This document shows positions 50,901-61,105 of a DNA stretch of 64,000 nucleotides, in pieces. Source of the stretch: Mycteria americana (lineage: Eukaryota; Chordata; Aves; Ciconiiformes; Ciconiidae). The translations under genes were made by a program, and so were the position numbers. The DNA is taken from assembly GCF_035582795.1 (NCBI RefSeq), contig NC_134367.1:121980562-122044561 (forward strand), in the 5' to 3' direction. The notes under the pieces are model-generated. The model worked only from the letters and a program-made list of their open reading frames with translations. It did not search any database and had not been told where the DNA came from. How positions within the stretch are numbered: the stretch's first letter is position 1; each line of letters begins with the position of its first letter.

Positions 50901-53900
50901 ATTGTCAGGCATCAGCTTTTTTTTCTTTAAAAATATTTAGGTATCTTTTACTTGAACTGTGGGAGTACTTAAGATTTAATCAGTTTCTAATCCTAGAAGT
51001 TGCAGAAGTGCTCAGGAGGCTGCAGAATAGCAAAAGCAAAACTGCTGTATGTGCTGGAATAATCTGAGTTCATCTGTTTTTATGTTCATCCGTAAAGCAT
51101 TTTGAGGGGAAAACTGCTGTACAGTATGACTTGTTTACTTGGCCTTTTTTGTGTTTATAAAGAAGACGAGATCCTATAAACACTACATCCTTTAATCTTA
51201 GACTCTGTTTCTTCACTGAAATTAGTTTAGTGGTTAGGGGAACCTAGTCTACAAGACAGGCAGTTACTTTTCACGTTTCAGTAAGAGTTCTGCAAACCTG
51301 TTGTTTTCTGCATGTAGTAACAGAGTTAGCCCTACCTGTACTATTTCAATTGTAGTGGATTTTGCACTAATTCTAGAAGTTTGTCATCAGTTGTGCTTCA
51401 AAGAAGGGAAGAAGGCAGCCCAGATGCAGAGAACTGGTGACACTGGGCTTATTCTGACCCATATGTGTAGGAGTCTGGTCTTTACTTGACATAGTCTGCA
51501 GTTGTACAAAGTCTGTAGGGCTTGATATGAAGAATAAAAAAAAACCCTGAACTTCATTAGATTTAGAGCATACATCTTTAACAAACATTTCATTCCCAAG
51601 TCACACTTCAGTAATGAAGTACTTGGCTGGTCTACAAGTACTGCCTCCCGCTCACTAAGCACTTTGCAGCTTTACTAAGCCGTTTTCCAGAAATTGGTGT
51701 GTGGGTTTCTTGTAAATATTCACTTTTGCTAAATGGATGTGCAATATTTCATATGGCTCATCTTGTGTGAACAGGTACATTCATAGAACTGAATGTACTA
51801 CTTACTGCCATAAAGCAAGTAGGTTTCTAATGTTTGTGTAGAATCTGTGTGAGGAAATGTCTTGGAAAGTGGTTTTGATTAACAAAAATACAGCTATCCT
51901 AGAAATATAACTTTCAAACTTTCTTTCAAACTTAAAATTTCTTTTAAGTATTTGGCCTGTTTTGGACGTTAATTCTTGCCTTCATCTTACAGGTTATGTT
52001 TGAGACATACCAGTTTTCTGGCGTGTATGTAGCCATTCAAGCTGTTCTTACTTTGTATGCTCAAGGTAGGCAAAGATAACTTAAAATCTGTTTAGTTCAT
52101 AAATGTGTTGCTGAGCCAAAGTACTAATATGGTATTATTGGGTCGTGGGCTTAATTCAATGCTGTTGTAAGTAAGCTCAGCTCTGACTTATGGGCTTGCA
52201 TTTTGTTTTGAGGAACTATTGATAGGTACCACTGTCAGTGTTATTCTCATGAACCAGCTGTGGAGACATGCTTGTAAATGCAAAAACCTGGTTTATCAAA
52301 ACTGTCATTGTTTCAGGGTGTAGTCATTTAGATTTTCTGATAAAGGAAAAATTTATTACCATAAGTGAATTTCAAGAAAATGACTAGGTGACTTTTGCAC
52401 TATTTGCAGTTAAAAAAAAAAAAAAAGTTGATTCTTTGCTGTAGATAGGCTAGGCATCATCTATTCTAGTTTGAGGAGAAAATTATGGATTCACTGAATT
52501 CGATAGACATTCTACCATTGACTGCAATCCATCTAGGATTTTAAGAAGTTACTCAAGCACATCAGTTCTAATAACATGACTCCTTACATCTGTTTACTAG
52601 TGGCTTGGTGTATTTAGCTGTCGCATAGCAGGACATAAATATCCTTGTCCATTAACGTGTCACCATACTTTCTATGTCCAAGAGCAAAAGTGATGGTGTA
52701 CTGGAAGGGTGGTTCTGTTATGCAAGTAATTAAAACTAGTTGAACCAAACCCACTTTTGCAGACCTGGATATTAATTTGCTGCTATCTGTGCTATTACTC
52801 CCCCCCCCTGCTTTTTTTTCTTTGATTTGATTCCTTGTAAGTATTTAAGTGACTAACATATACAGTGTTAAATTCTGCTGTATTTGTACATGTATTTTAC
52901 CGTATAGTGCTCAATTACTTTGTGAATAACAAACTGTGAAACAACTTAGAAGGTCTTCAACTTTGTTTTAGGTGATAGTATGTAGAAACACTGTGGACTG
53001 CTCTAAGATATAAAAAGCAAGTGGCACATAAATAGAACATTTGCTTTTAAAAATAAAAAAAAAGCCCTTTAAAACATCCTACTTATTTCTATTATATTAA
53101 AGATTAAAGTAGTGGCTAAAATTACATACAGAGACGTGCCTCATTTCAGTGCACCACATTTTGTTGCTGCTGTTAAAACTCTCTTAAGACTAATTGTTGC
53201 TTTTACCTGGAATTCTGTGTGCTCATGTGCCTTTTAAAGGCAAAGGGGTTTATATATCAAAACCTAGTTCTAATTAGGAAATTCTTTAGCAATTCCTCAC
53301 AACAGTCTTTTGGAGTTAGGTGTAGTCCCTTGTGACTGACAATTTCCTTCCTTACTGCTTGTGTCTGATTGCAAGACTTGTTGTGTTTGCATAGCGGTTA
53401 TTCCAGTTCACTAATAAATCTGAAGATCTGATCACACAACTGAACCAAGGTGTGTTCTTTGGTTCATTTGAGGCAAATAAACAATTTGTTTGCCTTTTGT
53501 TTACAAAGTTTGAGCAAATTACAGTAGCCAAACCAATGCACCTTGCCATTACATATTAAATGTTCCTTCATTATTTTAAGGTCTCCCCTTAAAATATATT
53601 TTCTTGCTTGAGGTAGCTTGTGAGAAACTATAAAACTGTTTTCTAATCAACTTTCACCATTAATTCTGCTGCTTGCTTATTTTGTTAGTGAAGTATAGAA
53701 ACTTCTGTTTCTACATGCTTATGATATCTCAGTTTTGTACACCTTAGAATTTAATGGTTTTATGGTAAACTTTTTTCACCGGAGTTAATTTCTTTAGTCT
53801 ATGAAAGTGGATTTGATTCAGCCTAATGCTGTTTCTGTGGGGAAAAAAATTAGATGTGTGCTGTATAGTCCAAATATTCTCTACCTTATGAAAGCATTGT

Positions 53901-56900
53901 TTTGTTTTTTGAATACCAGACAAAATCAACAAGTCTTAATAATTGTAGCAAGGTAAACTTGTGACCTGAATACCTCAAGGTTTCTTCATATTTGAGAAAT
54001 GAATATAAGGTTGCACATATACAGCTGAATCTGAGGAGGAATTTGTGCCCCAACAAGCATTTAATGATCTTAGGTATTCTCTTTAATTAGGGTGCGATTT
54101 AAGATGTCAAAACACCAGATAAAATTGTGAACGGTAGAGTTGTAAGCATCTAGGAAAAAGTAGAGGTCATACTTTTAAAAAATGTATATGAAAGCATTTG
54201 TTACTATGAAAACCTTAAGTTTAAAATCCAGCTGAATGGAAATAACTGAATTTTTAAATTGTGATTACTTTTCCCAAAATGATGACCGGGGCAACAGAGG
54301 TTGTGTTAAGATTACAGTGAAAAATCCTATCTTAAACTCGTTACTATTCTGCTCTATTTATGAAGGTGTTAATAATACCACCACCCACCCCCCCCCCCCT
54401 TCTTTTAGGTTTGTTGACTGGTGTTGTTGTGGACTCTGGAGATGGTGTAACTCATATTTGCCCAGTTTATGAAGGTTTCTCTCTCCCTCATCTCACCAGA
54501 CGGTTAGATATCGCTGGGAGGGATATCACTAGGTACCTCATTAAGGTAAGGTGGAAAGAATTTTTAAGATTGAGGCTGGTGTCTGTGGTACATTGGTTCA
54601 AGTTAAAATCCCTTGATAGCAAGAAACCAGTATACATTTTCCCTTTATTATTCATATGTCAATTACATAAAGAACTCCTGTATTCTCTGTATTGCTTCAG
54701 TCTATCCTTACTATGTTTCCTCATCTAAATCACATGTGATATTATTGATATTATTCAGAGACTTCAGATTTTCTTAGTGGCAGTCTTGTAGGAAGGGATT
54801 TTATTCCATATTTGGGAAGGAAAAACTCAAAAGTTGGATTTCTTGATACATAGAATACAATTTTGTTTTCATTTTATCAGTTCTATTCATCTGTTTTCAG
54901 AAAGACTTTTTCTCACAGTGCAGAAAATAGTGTAGTGATTCTTCCCTGATTATTAAATAAGACAGTATGTTTTATAGACTGTTTGTTTGTTTTTAAATAT
55001 AAGCAACATTCTGGATTGACAAATCTTATGGTTAAACTGGAATACTGGAGTGTTCTGAAGTGGAGTCCTAAATGTAAGAATTATTTTGATTATCTTTCAC
55101 TTGCCTTTGTAATGGTTATACTGAAAGTCGTAAAGACCAAGAAAATTCCCCACTTCAAGTAATGCTGCTATTCTACTTTTCTGGTAATAATGGATACGCT
55201 GTGACAGATTTGACTTAATACTAAATTTGCAGTTAAAGGGAGATGAACTTTTAAAGATAGGTGTTTGAATGTATCCATCTACTGATAAGGAGATCTGGAC
55301 TGTTCCTCCATTTACTGCTAACCTAATATGTTCCCTCTAGCTCCTCTTACTGCGAGGGTATGCTTTCAACCATTCTGCTGATTTTGAGACTGTTCGCATG
55401 ATCAAGGAAAAGCTGTGTTATGTGGGATACAACATTGAACAGGAGCAGAAACTGGCATTAGAGACCACAGTACTAGTTGAATCGTACACGGTGAGTGTTT
55501 TGAGACAGCTTTTCTTGTCCTAAACTTTATAGGTTTAAATTCAGGTAGCGTTTAGCTTTGATTCTTTCCAAATTTTTCTTGGCAGTAGCTCATGTCCCCA
55601 GACATAGGAGTCTGTAGAATCAGATTACTTGGTTCTGGGAAAACTTTTAAAAGCTTTTTTTAATTATTATTTTTTGTTAATTTTCCATAAGACTTTGTAC
55701 TCATTTTTGTCATTGTAGATCCTTGAAATTTGAATATTATAGTACAGGAACTGGTAGAGAAAGTGGACTTACTCTGCCATGTCAGATTGTTTCAGCTTCA
55801 TCCATCTAGCAGTGACACGTATGAGACTGATATCTGGTGACAAGAATGGTAAACTTGCTCTTAGTGGAAACTTCCTGTGATCATACATGGAAGAAAGAAC
55901 TTGCAGGAAAGCATTACTCTTGCTGTAAGGTCATCTTTTAAATTGATATTGGGAGCTGTATTGCAAGGAAATGTTTGGTACGTCAGTATCAATGTATCTG
56001 GTCCCTGATGTCTCTAAGTAAATTGCATAACAATTGAAGAACTTTTATCTTCTTTCAGTAGTACTGAATTACTTCTTGCAGTGGTGACAATTATCAATAA
56101 TTTCCTGTTTTAAAACATTAGGGAACAATGTAGGTAATTTCCTCTTGATTTGTTTAGTATCCAAGTGGCTAAAAGTAGTCTTCTAAATGGTGTTTTTTCT
56201 TCACTAGCTCCCAGATGGCAGGATTATCAAAGTCGGTGGAGAACGGTTTGAGGCACCGGAGGCTCTCTTCCAGCCTCACTTAATCAATGTAGAGGGGGTT
56301 GGTGTGGCTGAATTGCTGTTTAACACCATCCAGGCCGCTGACATTGATACCAGGTAAGAGCAGAACACTTAAAATCCTCTGTCAGGGTGCAGGGGTGATG
56401 CAAGAACTGCATTCAAACAAAATACCATCTTATGTGCGCTGCTGGGGGAGGGTGTATACTGGCAGCGGGGCTCAGTCTGAGATTTTTGGAGCTTAACGGG
56501 TTGTCTGGGCTTGACTATTTAGGTATGTGAATGCACAAGGATAAAATCTTGAAAGCACAATCTCTTTTTACTGCTGCTTTCTGAGATGCCTGGAAAAGCA
56601 CGAGCAAGTCTGCCAAACTCGTGCAAAGTCTGTCTTTGTGTAGTGACCATTTTTTAGATTTGTATTTACTCCCCTGTACGTACAGGTACCAACTTGTACT
56701 GCAGGGTATACTATGCGACACTAGAAAGACTATTTTTTTGGTCAGGTCTGAATTCTACAAGCACATTGTGCTGTCTGGAGGGTCCACCATGTACCCCGGG
56801 CTGCCTTCACGACTGGAGCGGGAACTTAAACAGCTCTACCTGGAACGAGTTCTGAAGGGAGATGTGGAAAAACTCTCGGTAGGTATTGAGTCGCTGCTTT

Positions 56901-58272
56901 GTGTGGGGCCGAGGTTTATCCTGAATCCCCACTAGAGGGAACCAAGTAGTCAGAAATGACAGAAGCCGCGGGTGGCCCTTCATGCAACTTGCAAAATTGC
57001 TGCTTCTTGGTTCTTCACACCCCTGCCTTTCATATAGGTGGCTTGTGCGTATATACTTGCAATAAAGACACCTTCTAGTCCGTGCTAATAGAAAGTAATT
57101 CCTGAAGTCTTGGGTTAGTTTGAATGTAAAATGGGCTGATAAATGCTAGGGCACAACTTGTAATGTAGGATAAATGAAGCTAATGAGTTTTTGTGCCTTG
57201 AAGTCATCATTGAGCAAAAATGATTTTTATCTGTGGAAGTTTTGGTTCATGCTATAAGTGAAATACTCAAAAGTAAGAGGCTAGAGTTCTCACACACCTT
57301 CAAGTGGAATAAATTTCCCTTGTTCATTGGTTATTGTGATAAGCAGACAACAGCCACACACACGTTACAGAGGTAACACTGCATTGTAATGCTATCTGCT
57401 TTTCAAGGAGGAGATATTTACAGAGGAAATTCCTTTGAGTGGAGTTTCTAATGTTGAACTGAATTGAACTTCCCTGGTTCTTAATACAGTGTTCTCTAAA
57501 GATCTTTTGCAGCTATATGGAATGACTCAATTGTACAGAATGTTTTAACTCTAAGACAGTATTTCACACGTAGCTTTGTACTCATTTTTGCTCTTGAAGT
57601 TAGAGCTTTAGCATCGAAGAATTTAAGGGAATATTAATTAGTTAAGCTGGTCTAGATTGTATAAATTTAAAATCTGTTCCATCTGCCCTTCTAAAACTTG
57701 GTATAATTCTAAAATATTTTGTGATTTGATGATCTGGTAACTTCTGATAATTTTAGCAATCGAAGCTTAGGAAGTATTTCACTCTTTACGGTGTTCATGA
57801 AATGCAAAATATGGTCTTTAATTTTGTATTCTGACTCCTGGGCTTTTTGTGCATATACTGAAAGTATAATTTTGGGGAAAGTGTCAATAGCTGTCTCTAA
57901 TTTCCAGTGCAAAGTAGTTATTTTACTTTGGTTGCGCAAGCTGGAAGCTCACACAGAGTGCCCTGTGCTAGCATTTCAGTTTTTTGGTTGCATTTTTCTC
58001 ACTAAACAGTTTCCATTTCATTGTTCTGGTGGAAAGCACAATTTTATTTTGAAAGGCTTTGTTTCAGGAATCCTAGTAACAGTTTCTTTTCTTTTTCTTA
58101 GAAATTTAAGATCCGAATTGAAGATCCACCTCGTCGAAAGCACATGGTGTTTTTGGGTGGCGCGGTTCTAGCAGACATCATGAAAGACAAAGACAACTTC
58201 TGGATGACCCGACAAGAATACCAAGAAAAGGGAGTGCGTGTGCTGGAAAAGCTTGGTGTGACTGTTCGATAA
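35579..58272 (+). CDS. ACTR2: ACTR2, actin-related protein 2 (Arp2), complete; nine constitutive coding exons
   Basis: The joined exons are 35579-35626, 41926-42036, 47642-47857, 51993-52065, 54409-54545, 55341-55490, 56208-56353, 56746-56878 and 58102-58272. They give 394 codons plus TAA, the normal length for vertebrate Arp2, with GT-AG at every intron. Arp2 is one of the two actin-like subunits of the seven-subunit Arp2/3 complex, which, once activated by WASP/WAVE proteins, nucleates branched actin at the cell cortex and on endosomes. Visible features are the first phosphate loop (CDNGTG, residues 11-16), the actin-like signature [13 protein letters not shown] (108-120), the second loop VVDSGDG (156-162), the nucleotide contacts RMIKE (214-218) and GGSTMY (305-310), and the regulatory residues Y202 and T237/T238. 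The protein ends LGVTVR. Residues 3-4 are TL, where I recall SQ in human Arp2. A 15-nt microexon in intron 2 gives a 399-residue form. Confidence 0.98.
36051..36071 (+). repeat. Poly-C run of 21
   Basis: Twenty-one consecutive C residues in ACTR2 intron 1. The length is prone to sequencing and slippage error, and the opposite strand is a pure G run. Confidence 0.9.
40668..40860 (+). mobile_element. Decayed CR1 LINE 3' fragment in ACTR2 intron 1
   Basis: TCCTTGGAGGCTTCCAACAC, CCAACTGGTCAAAGCCCTAG, GCAACCTGGTCTGAATTTAG and GAGGTTCCCTCCAACCGGAA follow the CR1 3'-end consensus in order (atccttggagattttcaaaacccaactgg...gcaacctggtct...ggtcccttccaacc). The terminal octamer has decayed to AATGATCCTGTGGTGCTGTG. 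It is an old copy with a broken frame. Confidence 0.85.
41007..41048 (+). repeat. 21-bp imperfect tandem duplication
   Basis: Two copies of a unit beginning GAACATCAGAGTA lie back to back in ACTR2 intron 1. They differ at a few positions in the last third. Confidence 0.85.
41926..42036 (+). CDS. ACTR2: ACTR2 coding exon 2
   Basis: Encodes residues 17-53, starting [14 protein letters not shown] and ending KVGNIEIK. The acceptor is TTCCTTTTCAG and the donor AAG|GTAAAT, phase 0 at both ends. It covers actin subdomains 1-2 and ends inside the region equivalent to the actin D-loop. Confidence 0.98.
42037..47641 (+). other. ACTR2: ACTR2 intron 2 (5.6 kb), containing the microexon
   Basis: An intron with long unique sequence, an A-rich stretch (44010-44045) and the alternative 15-nt exon at 45598-45612. 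I see no transposable element. Other ORFs here (for example 43316-43786 on the minus strand) show no known family. Confidence 0.9.
45598..45612 (+). CDS. ACTR2: ACTR2 alternative 15-nt microexon (NNKKM)
   Basis: AATAACAAAAAGATG is bounded by an AG acceptor (GTTGAAGTAG) after a long pyrimidine-rich tract (about 45539-45589) and by a near-perfect donor, GTAAGTGAGG. It is phase 0 at both ends, like the exons on either side, so inclusion inserts five residues (NNKKM) between K53 and D54 without shifting the frame. I recall that human ACTR2 has a 399-residue isoform with exactly this insertion, which is why I treat this as a real exon. The insert lies where actin has its D-loop. UGC-containing and pyrimidine-rich flanks are compatible with regulated inclusion (PTBP, SRRM4), but that is inference. 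Confidence 0.88.
47642..47857 (+). CDS. ACTR2: ACTR2 coding exon 3
   Basis: Encodes residues 54-125, [13 protein letters not shown] through NREKIVE, including the actin-like signature [13 protein letters not shown]. The acceptor is AAATTTTACAG and the donor GAG|GTATGT. It is phase 0 at both ends and is the longest internal exon. Confidence 0.98.
47858..51992 (+). other. ACTR2: ACTR2 intron 3 (4.1 kb)
   Basis: Unique AT-rich sequence. I see no coding exon, RNA gene or clear transposable element in it. Confidence 0.85.
51993..52065 (+). CDS. ACTR2: ACTR2 coding exon 4
   Basis: Encodes residues 126-149, [20 protein letters not shown] through YAQ, plus the first base of Gly150. The acceptor is TTCATCTTACAG and the donor CAAG|GTAGGC, phase 1. 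Confidence 0.98.
52066..54408 (+). other. ACTR2: ACTR2 intron 4 (2.3 kb)
   Basis: No exon or repeat element is recognised. The 3' end has an unusual C12 run (54388-54399) as part of the polypyrimidine tract. Confidence 0.85.
54409..54545 (+). CDS. ACTR2: ACTR2 coding exon 5
   Basis: Completes Gly150 and encodes residues 151-195, [20 protein letters not shown] through TRYLIK. It includes the second phosphate-binding loop. The acceptor is CCTTCTTTTAG and the donor AAG|GTAAGG. Confidence 0.98.
54546..55340 (+). other. ACTR2: ACTR2 intron 5 (0.8 kb)
   Basis: A short GT-AG intron with no recognised element. Confidence 0.9.
55341..55490 (+). CDS. ACTR2: ACTR2 coding exon 6
   Basis: Encodes residues 196-245, [20 protein letters not shown] through VLVESYT. 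It contains Y202, nucleotide-contact residues 214-218 and the paired threonines 237-238, whose phosphorylation is known to be needed for Arp2/3 activation. The acceptor is GTTCCCTCTAG and the donor ACG|GTGAGT. Confidence 0.98.
55491..56207 (+). other. ACTR2: ACTR2 intron 6 (0.7 kb)
   Basis: A short GT-AG intron with no recognised element. Confidence 0.9.
56208..56353 (+). CDS. ACTR2: ACTR2 coding exon 7
   Basis: Encodes residues 246-293, [20 protein letters not shown] through IQAADIDT, plus two bases of Arg294. The acceptor is TTCTTCACTAG and the donor CAG|GTAAGA, phase 2. Confidence 0.98.
56354..56745 (+). other. ACTR2: ACTR2 intron 7 (0.4 kb)
   Basis: The shortest ACTR2 intron, 392 bases, ending TTTTTTTGGTCAG. 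Confidence 0.9.
56746..56878 (+). CDS. ACTR2: ACTR2 coding exon 8
   Basis: Completes Arg294 and encodes residues 295-338, [20 protein letters not shown] through GDVEKLS. It carries the adenine/ribose-side nucleotide-binding motif GGSTMY. The donor is TCG|GTAGGT, phase 0. Confidence 0.98.
56879..58101 (+). other. ACTR2: ACTR2 intron 8 (1.2 kb)
   Basis: The last coding intron. It contains an AATAAA at about 57060-57065, which could act as an intronic poly(A) signal but has no other support. Confidence 0.85.
58102..58272 (+). CDS. ACTR2: ACTR2 coding exon 9 (terminal)
   Basis: Encodes residues 339-394, [20 protein letters not shown] through LEKLGVTVR, then TAA at 58270-58272. The acceptor is CTTTTTCTTAG. 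This closes actin subdomain 1. Confidence 0.98.
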
Positions 58273-59707
58273 ATCCCAAAGCTTGTTCCCATCACATGTC
58301 TAAAGCTTTTTTTTCTCTCATTGCCAATCTCTGAACTCACTCAGCTACATGCTATGGAAAGGCCTGTCTGTGGCCTTTTGACCCAAAGGTCAGGTTTTGT
58401 TCTGGTTTCTTGGGGTAGCTTTTGTTAAATGTTTCTTAATGTGGCTAAATTTGACTATTAAATTTTGACCACTTCCCTGCAAACAGAGCAAGAGCAGCCT
58501 GTCTACTTCATTGTTCCTTCCCAGTAGGCAATTGGGTAATTCTGGTAGGCTTTTTCTTCTGGGTTTATTGCTGTAGTACTGCTAGCTTTTGTCTCTAGTT
58601 CACAAGGGGTTGTGTGCCTTTTTTAGCATAAGAAAACCTTTAAAGAGGAGTTTTTGCTATTGGATCATTGTGGTGGTTATCTTTGCATCTGTTTGCCTCT
58701 CTCTACATTATGATTATTTTTTTTTTCTTTCCTGCCAGTAGGAATTTTGATTAAACATTGTTAGAAACTAGTTTAACTAGCTGGAATGGCTTTAACACAC
58801 TGTTTCGATGTAATGTGGTTCCATACACACTGCTGCCTGAACTGGCTTCTGAGGTGGTTTATCCTTAAAGGTGGTGGTGGGGCTTTCATACTGTATTTCT
58901 CTAAGTGGGCATGTACACAGTTGCCACAAATGGAGAAACACCTGATATTCTGGCAAATGTAAATTTGTGGCCTTAGGTGTCTTTTTCTGGAGGGAGGAGA
59001 CAGGTTTGAGCTGTGTTGCTTTTCTGTTAAGGGACAGCTGGGGGTCAGTCTGACCAAAAATGCCTCTTTTTATAGCTAAATTTTGGTACCATGTTGTCTC
59101 AGCATAGGGAGCAAGAATGTTAAATTAGCTATTCTGTAATTGTTGAGAAACTTAGATATGCTGAGACAGGTGCCTCTAAACTTCTGAAGAGATTTAATAC
59201 TTTCAGAAATTCTTGTGAAAACTGTAACTATAGATATGAAAACCCCCAAAACTAAGTTTTAAAAGTCTGATGTTTTAAGTGCTTGTATGTACATCAGAAG
59301 CACTTCAATTAAACTTTACAAGTATATTAACCTAGTGCCAAGTAGTTACTGCGAATGAATATTTCAATGACCAGTGTTTATTGCAGCAAGCAGATATTTA
59401 TAAACAACCACTGGCAGTAGGTTATAAAGAATGACCTATATTTGTTCCAGTTAAAAATAACATTGGAATATGAGATGATGTTGGTTGGTAAATATCCACA
59501 ATTCATTTTGTCCAGTCTTGATTTTTGATACTTAACGTGGGATGGGGAAGGAAGTGAAAACCAGTGATGAAAATGCTGTTTCCAGAAAGTACATTAAAGC
59601 TGAGTTGTTCTGAAAAATAGAAGTTGTCACTACTAATTATCAGCCATCTTCTCTAAGTATAGTTGCCTGTATTTTCTTCCTACTAGCAGACTGGTAACTA
59701 TCTTTGC

Positions 59708-59713
59708 AATAAA
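59708..59713 (+). terminator. ACTR2: Proximal poly(A) signal candidate, ACTR2
   Basis: AATAAA about 1.4 kb after the stop codon. It may give a shorter transcript. No clear GU-rich element follows closely. Confidence 0.4.
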
Positions 59714-60577
59714 ATCTGCCTTACATAAAGCATAGCAAAAACTGCTTGCATACGAATGCCAGTTAGACTTAGTTCTACTTTGCTTTTCATGGAAATACTA
59801 TATCACTTCTTACTGGTTTTCCAAGCCTACCATAACATTTAAGCATAAGGAAGTTAAGATCTGCTTTTGACTTCCAAGCCTTGGAATGTATGAGAGATGC
59901 TTTCATATACTTGCCATTTGTCTACATCTTTACATTAATAATTGACCCCAGGAACATGGAAATATTAAACTCCCTTGGATTCTTAAAATTTGCTTTCTTT
60001 CTAAATCGAGCAGACAGCTTCCTTTTGGCTGAGCGAGCCAAACAGGCAGAAACCATGTCTGCATTTCTTTAATAACAAGACAGTCACTATAGTATTGCTA
60101 GTAATGACCATTTAATTATAGGTGGGTGGGGTTTTTTGCAGCTATATTTACTCTTAACTTGAACAATATGAATTTACAGGCATGCCGGTCATGCCTCAGT
60201 GCATGCACTTAAGCAGTTACTAGATTTTTGGGGACATGAATGTAAGGGGTACTCTGAATTCCTGTAGTCTTCTGAACACTTAATACACAAGATTTAAAAA
60301 TGCTGTGGGCTTGCTTTAGAGCTATGGTTTCTCATGTGACTGTCTCTGGGCTTTTCGGACAGTGTTGAGAATCATGGAAATAAACCAAAGAATGACTTTA
60401 AAACCTTTTTTGAATGACAATCTGTCATGTGATTTTACAAATCTAGACCTTGACCCTGCAACCCCTTTTCTAAACCATCTTCTCCCCTATTCATTGGCTT
60501 CGGTTAGGTATATGCATGTTTGAGTAAAGGTTTTGGAATTTGGCCCTTTCACTAGAGAACTTCACAGCACTATGAGT

Positions 60578-60583
60578 AATAAA
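60578..60583 (+). terminator. ACTR2: Internal poly(A) signal candidate, ACTR2
   Basis: AATAAA followed within 30 bases by the U/G-rich TGTCAGTTGATTGTG, a reasonable downstream element. Confidence 0.45.
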
Positions 60584-61076
60584 TGTCAGTTGATTGTGCA
60601 GAATCTTGGGTTTCCATGGAAGCCGTTTATATATTTTAAAAAAAGGCAACTAGCATTTTAAATTCCAGCTATCATGGATTCAGAAGAATGCATACGTAAT
60701 CAAAATACTGAATGGGGTGTTCTAGTTGTGCTCAGTGTGATTCTCCATGTGTGTGTTTGCACACACGAGAGTGTGTATGTGTGTTCTCTCAGCTGACAGC
60801 TTCAATATTGCTATGAAAGCAATCTGGTTTTAAAGTTTTTTTTGAAGGCCAAATAACTTGAGTTGTATTTGCAATATGCTTCAGCTCCTATAAAATTAGA
60901 ATAGAAGATGCCGCATCAGTTGTAAGTTTTTTTGGGAACATCCTATTTTTAATGTTAAGCTGCTTCAAACTGCCCCCTCCCCAGTGTTCTAGGATGTTAA
61001 CCGGTGTAACACAAATGGCTTTTTATACAGTTCTGAATAATGTTAACACACAACACTGGTTGAGACCATGAATGGA

Positions 61077-61082
61077 AATAAA
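61077..61082 (+). terminator. ACTR2: Distal poly(A) signal candidate, ACTR2
   Basis: AATAAA in GGAAATAAACATC, with TTTAAATTGACAGGTCTTTT after it. A second AATAAA follows at 61118. After this point the sequence shows no further UTR-like features, so this is my favoured transcript end. Confidence 0.55.
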
Positions 61083-61105
61083 CATCTATTTAAATTGACA
61101 GGTCT

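Larger units (their letters stand above)
58273..61105 (+). other. ACTR2: ACTR2 3' UTR (about 2.8 kb)
   Basis: The region after the stop has no further gene. Canonical AATAAA signals lie at 59708, 60379, 60578, 61077 and 61118, and ATTAAA variants near 58750 and 59308. The length is consistent with the long 3' UTR of vertebrate ACTR2. The exact end is inferred. A GT/AC-rich hairpin lies at 60747-60766. Confidence 0.7.
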
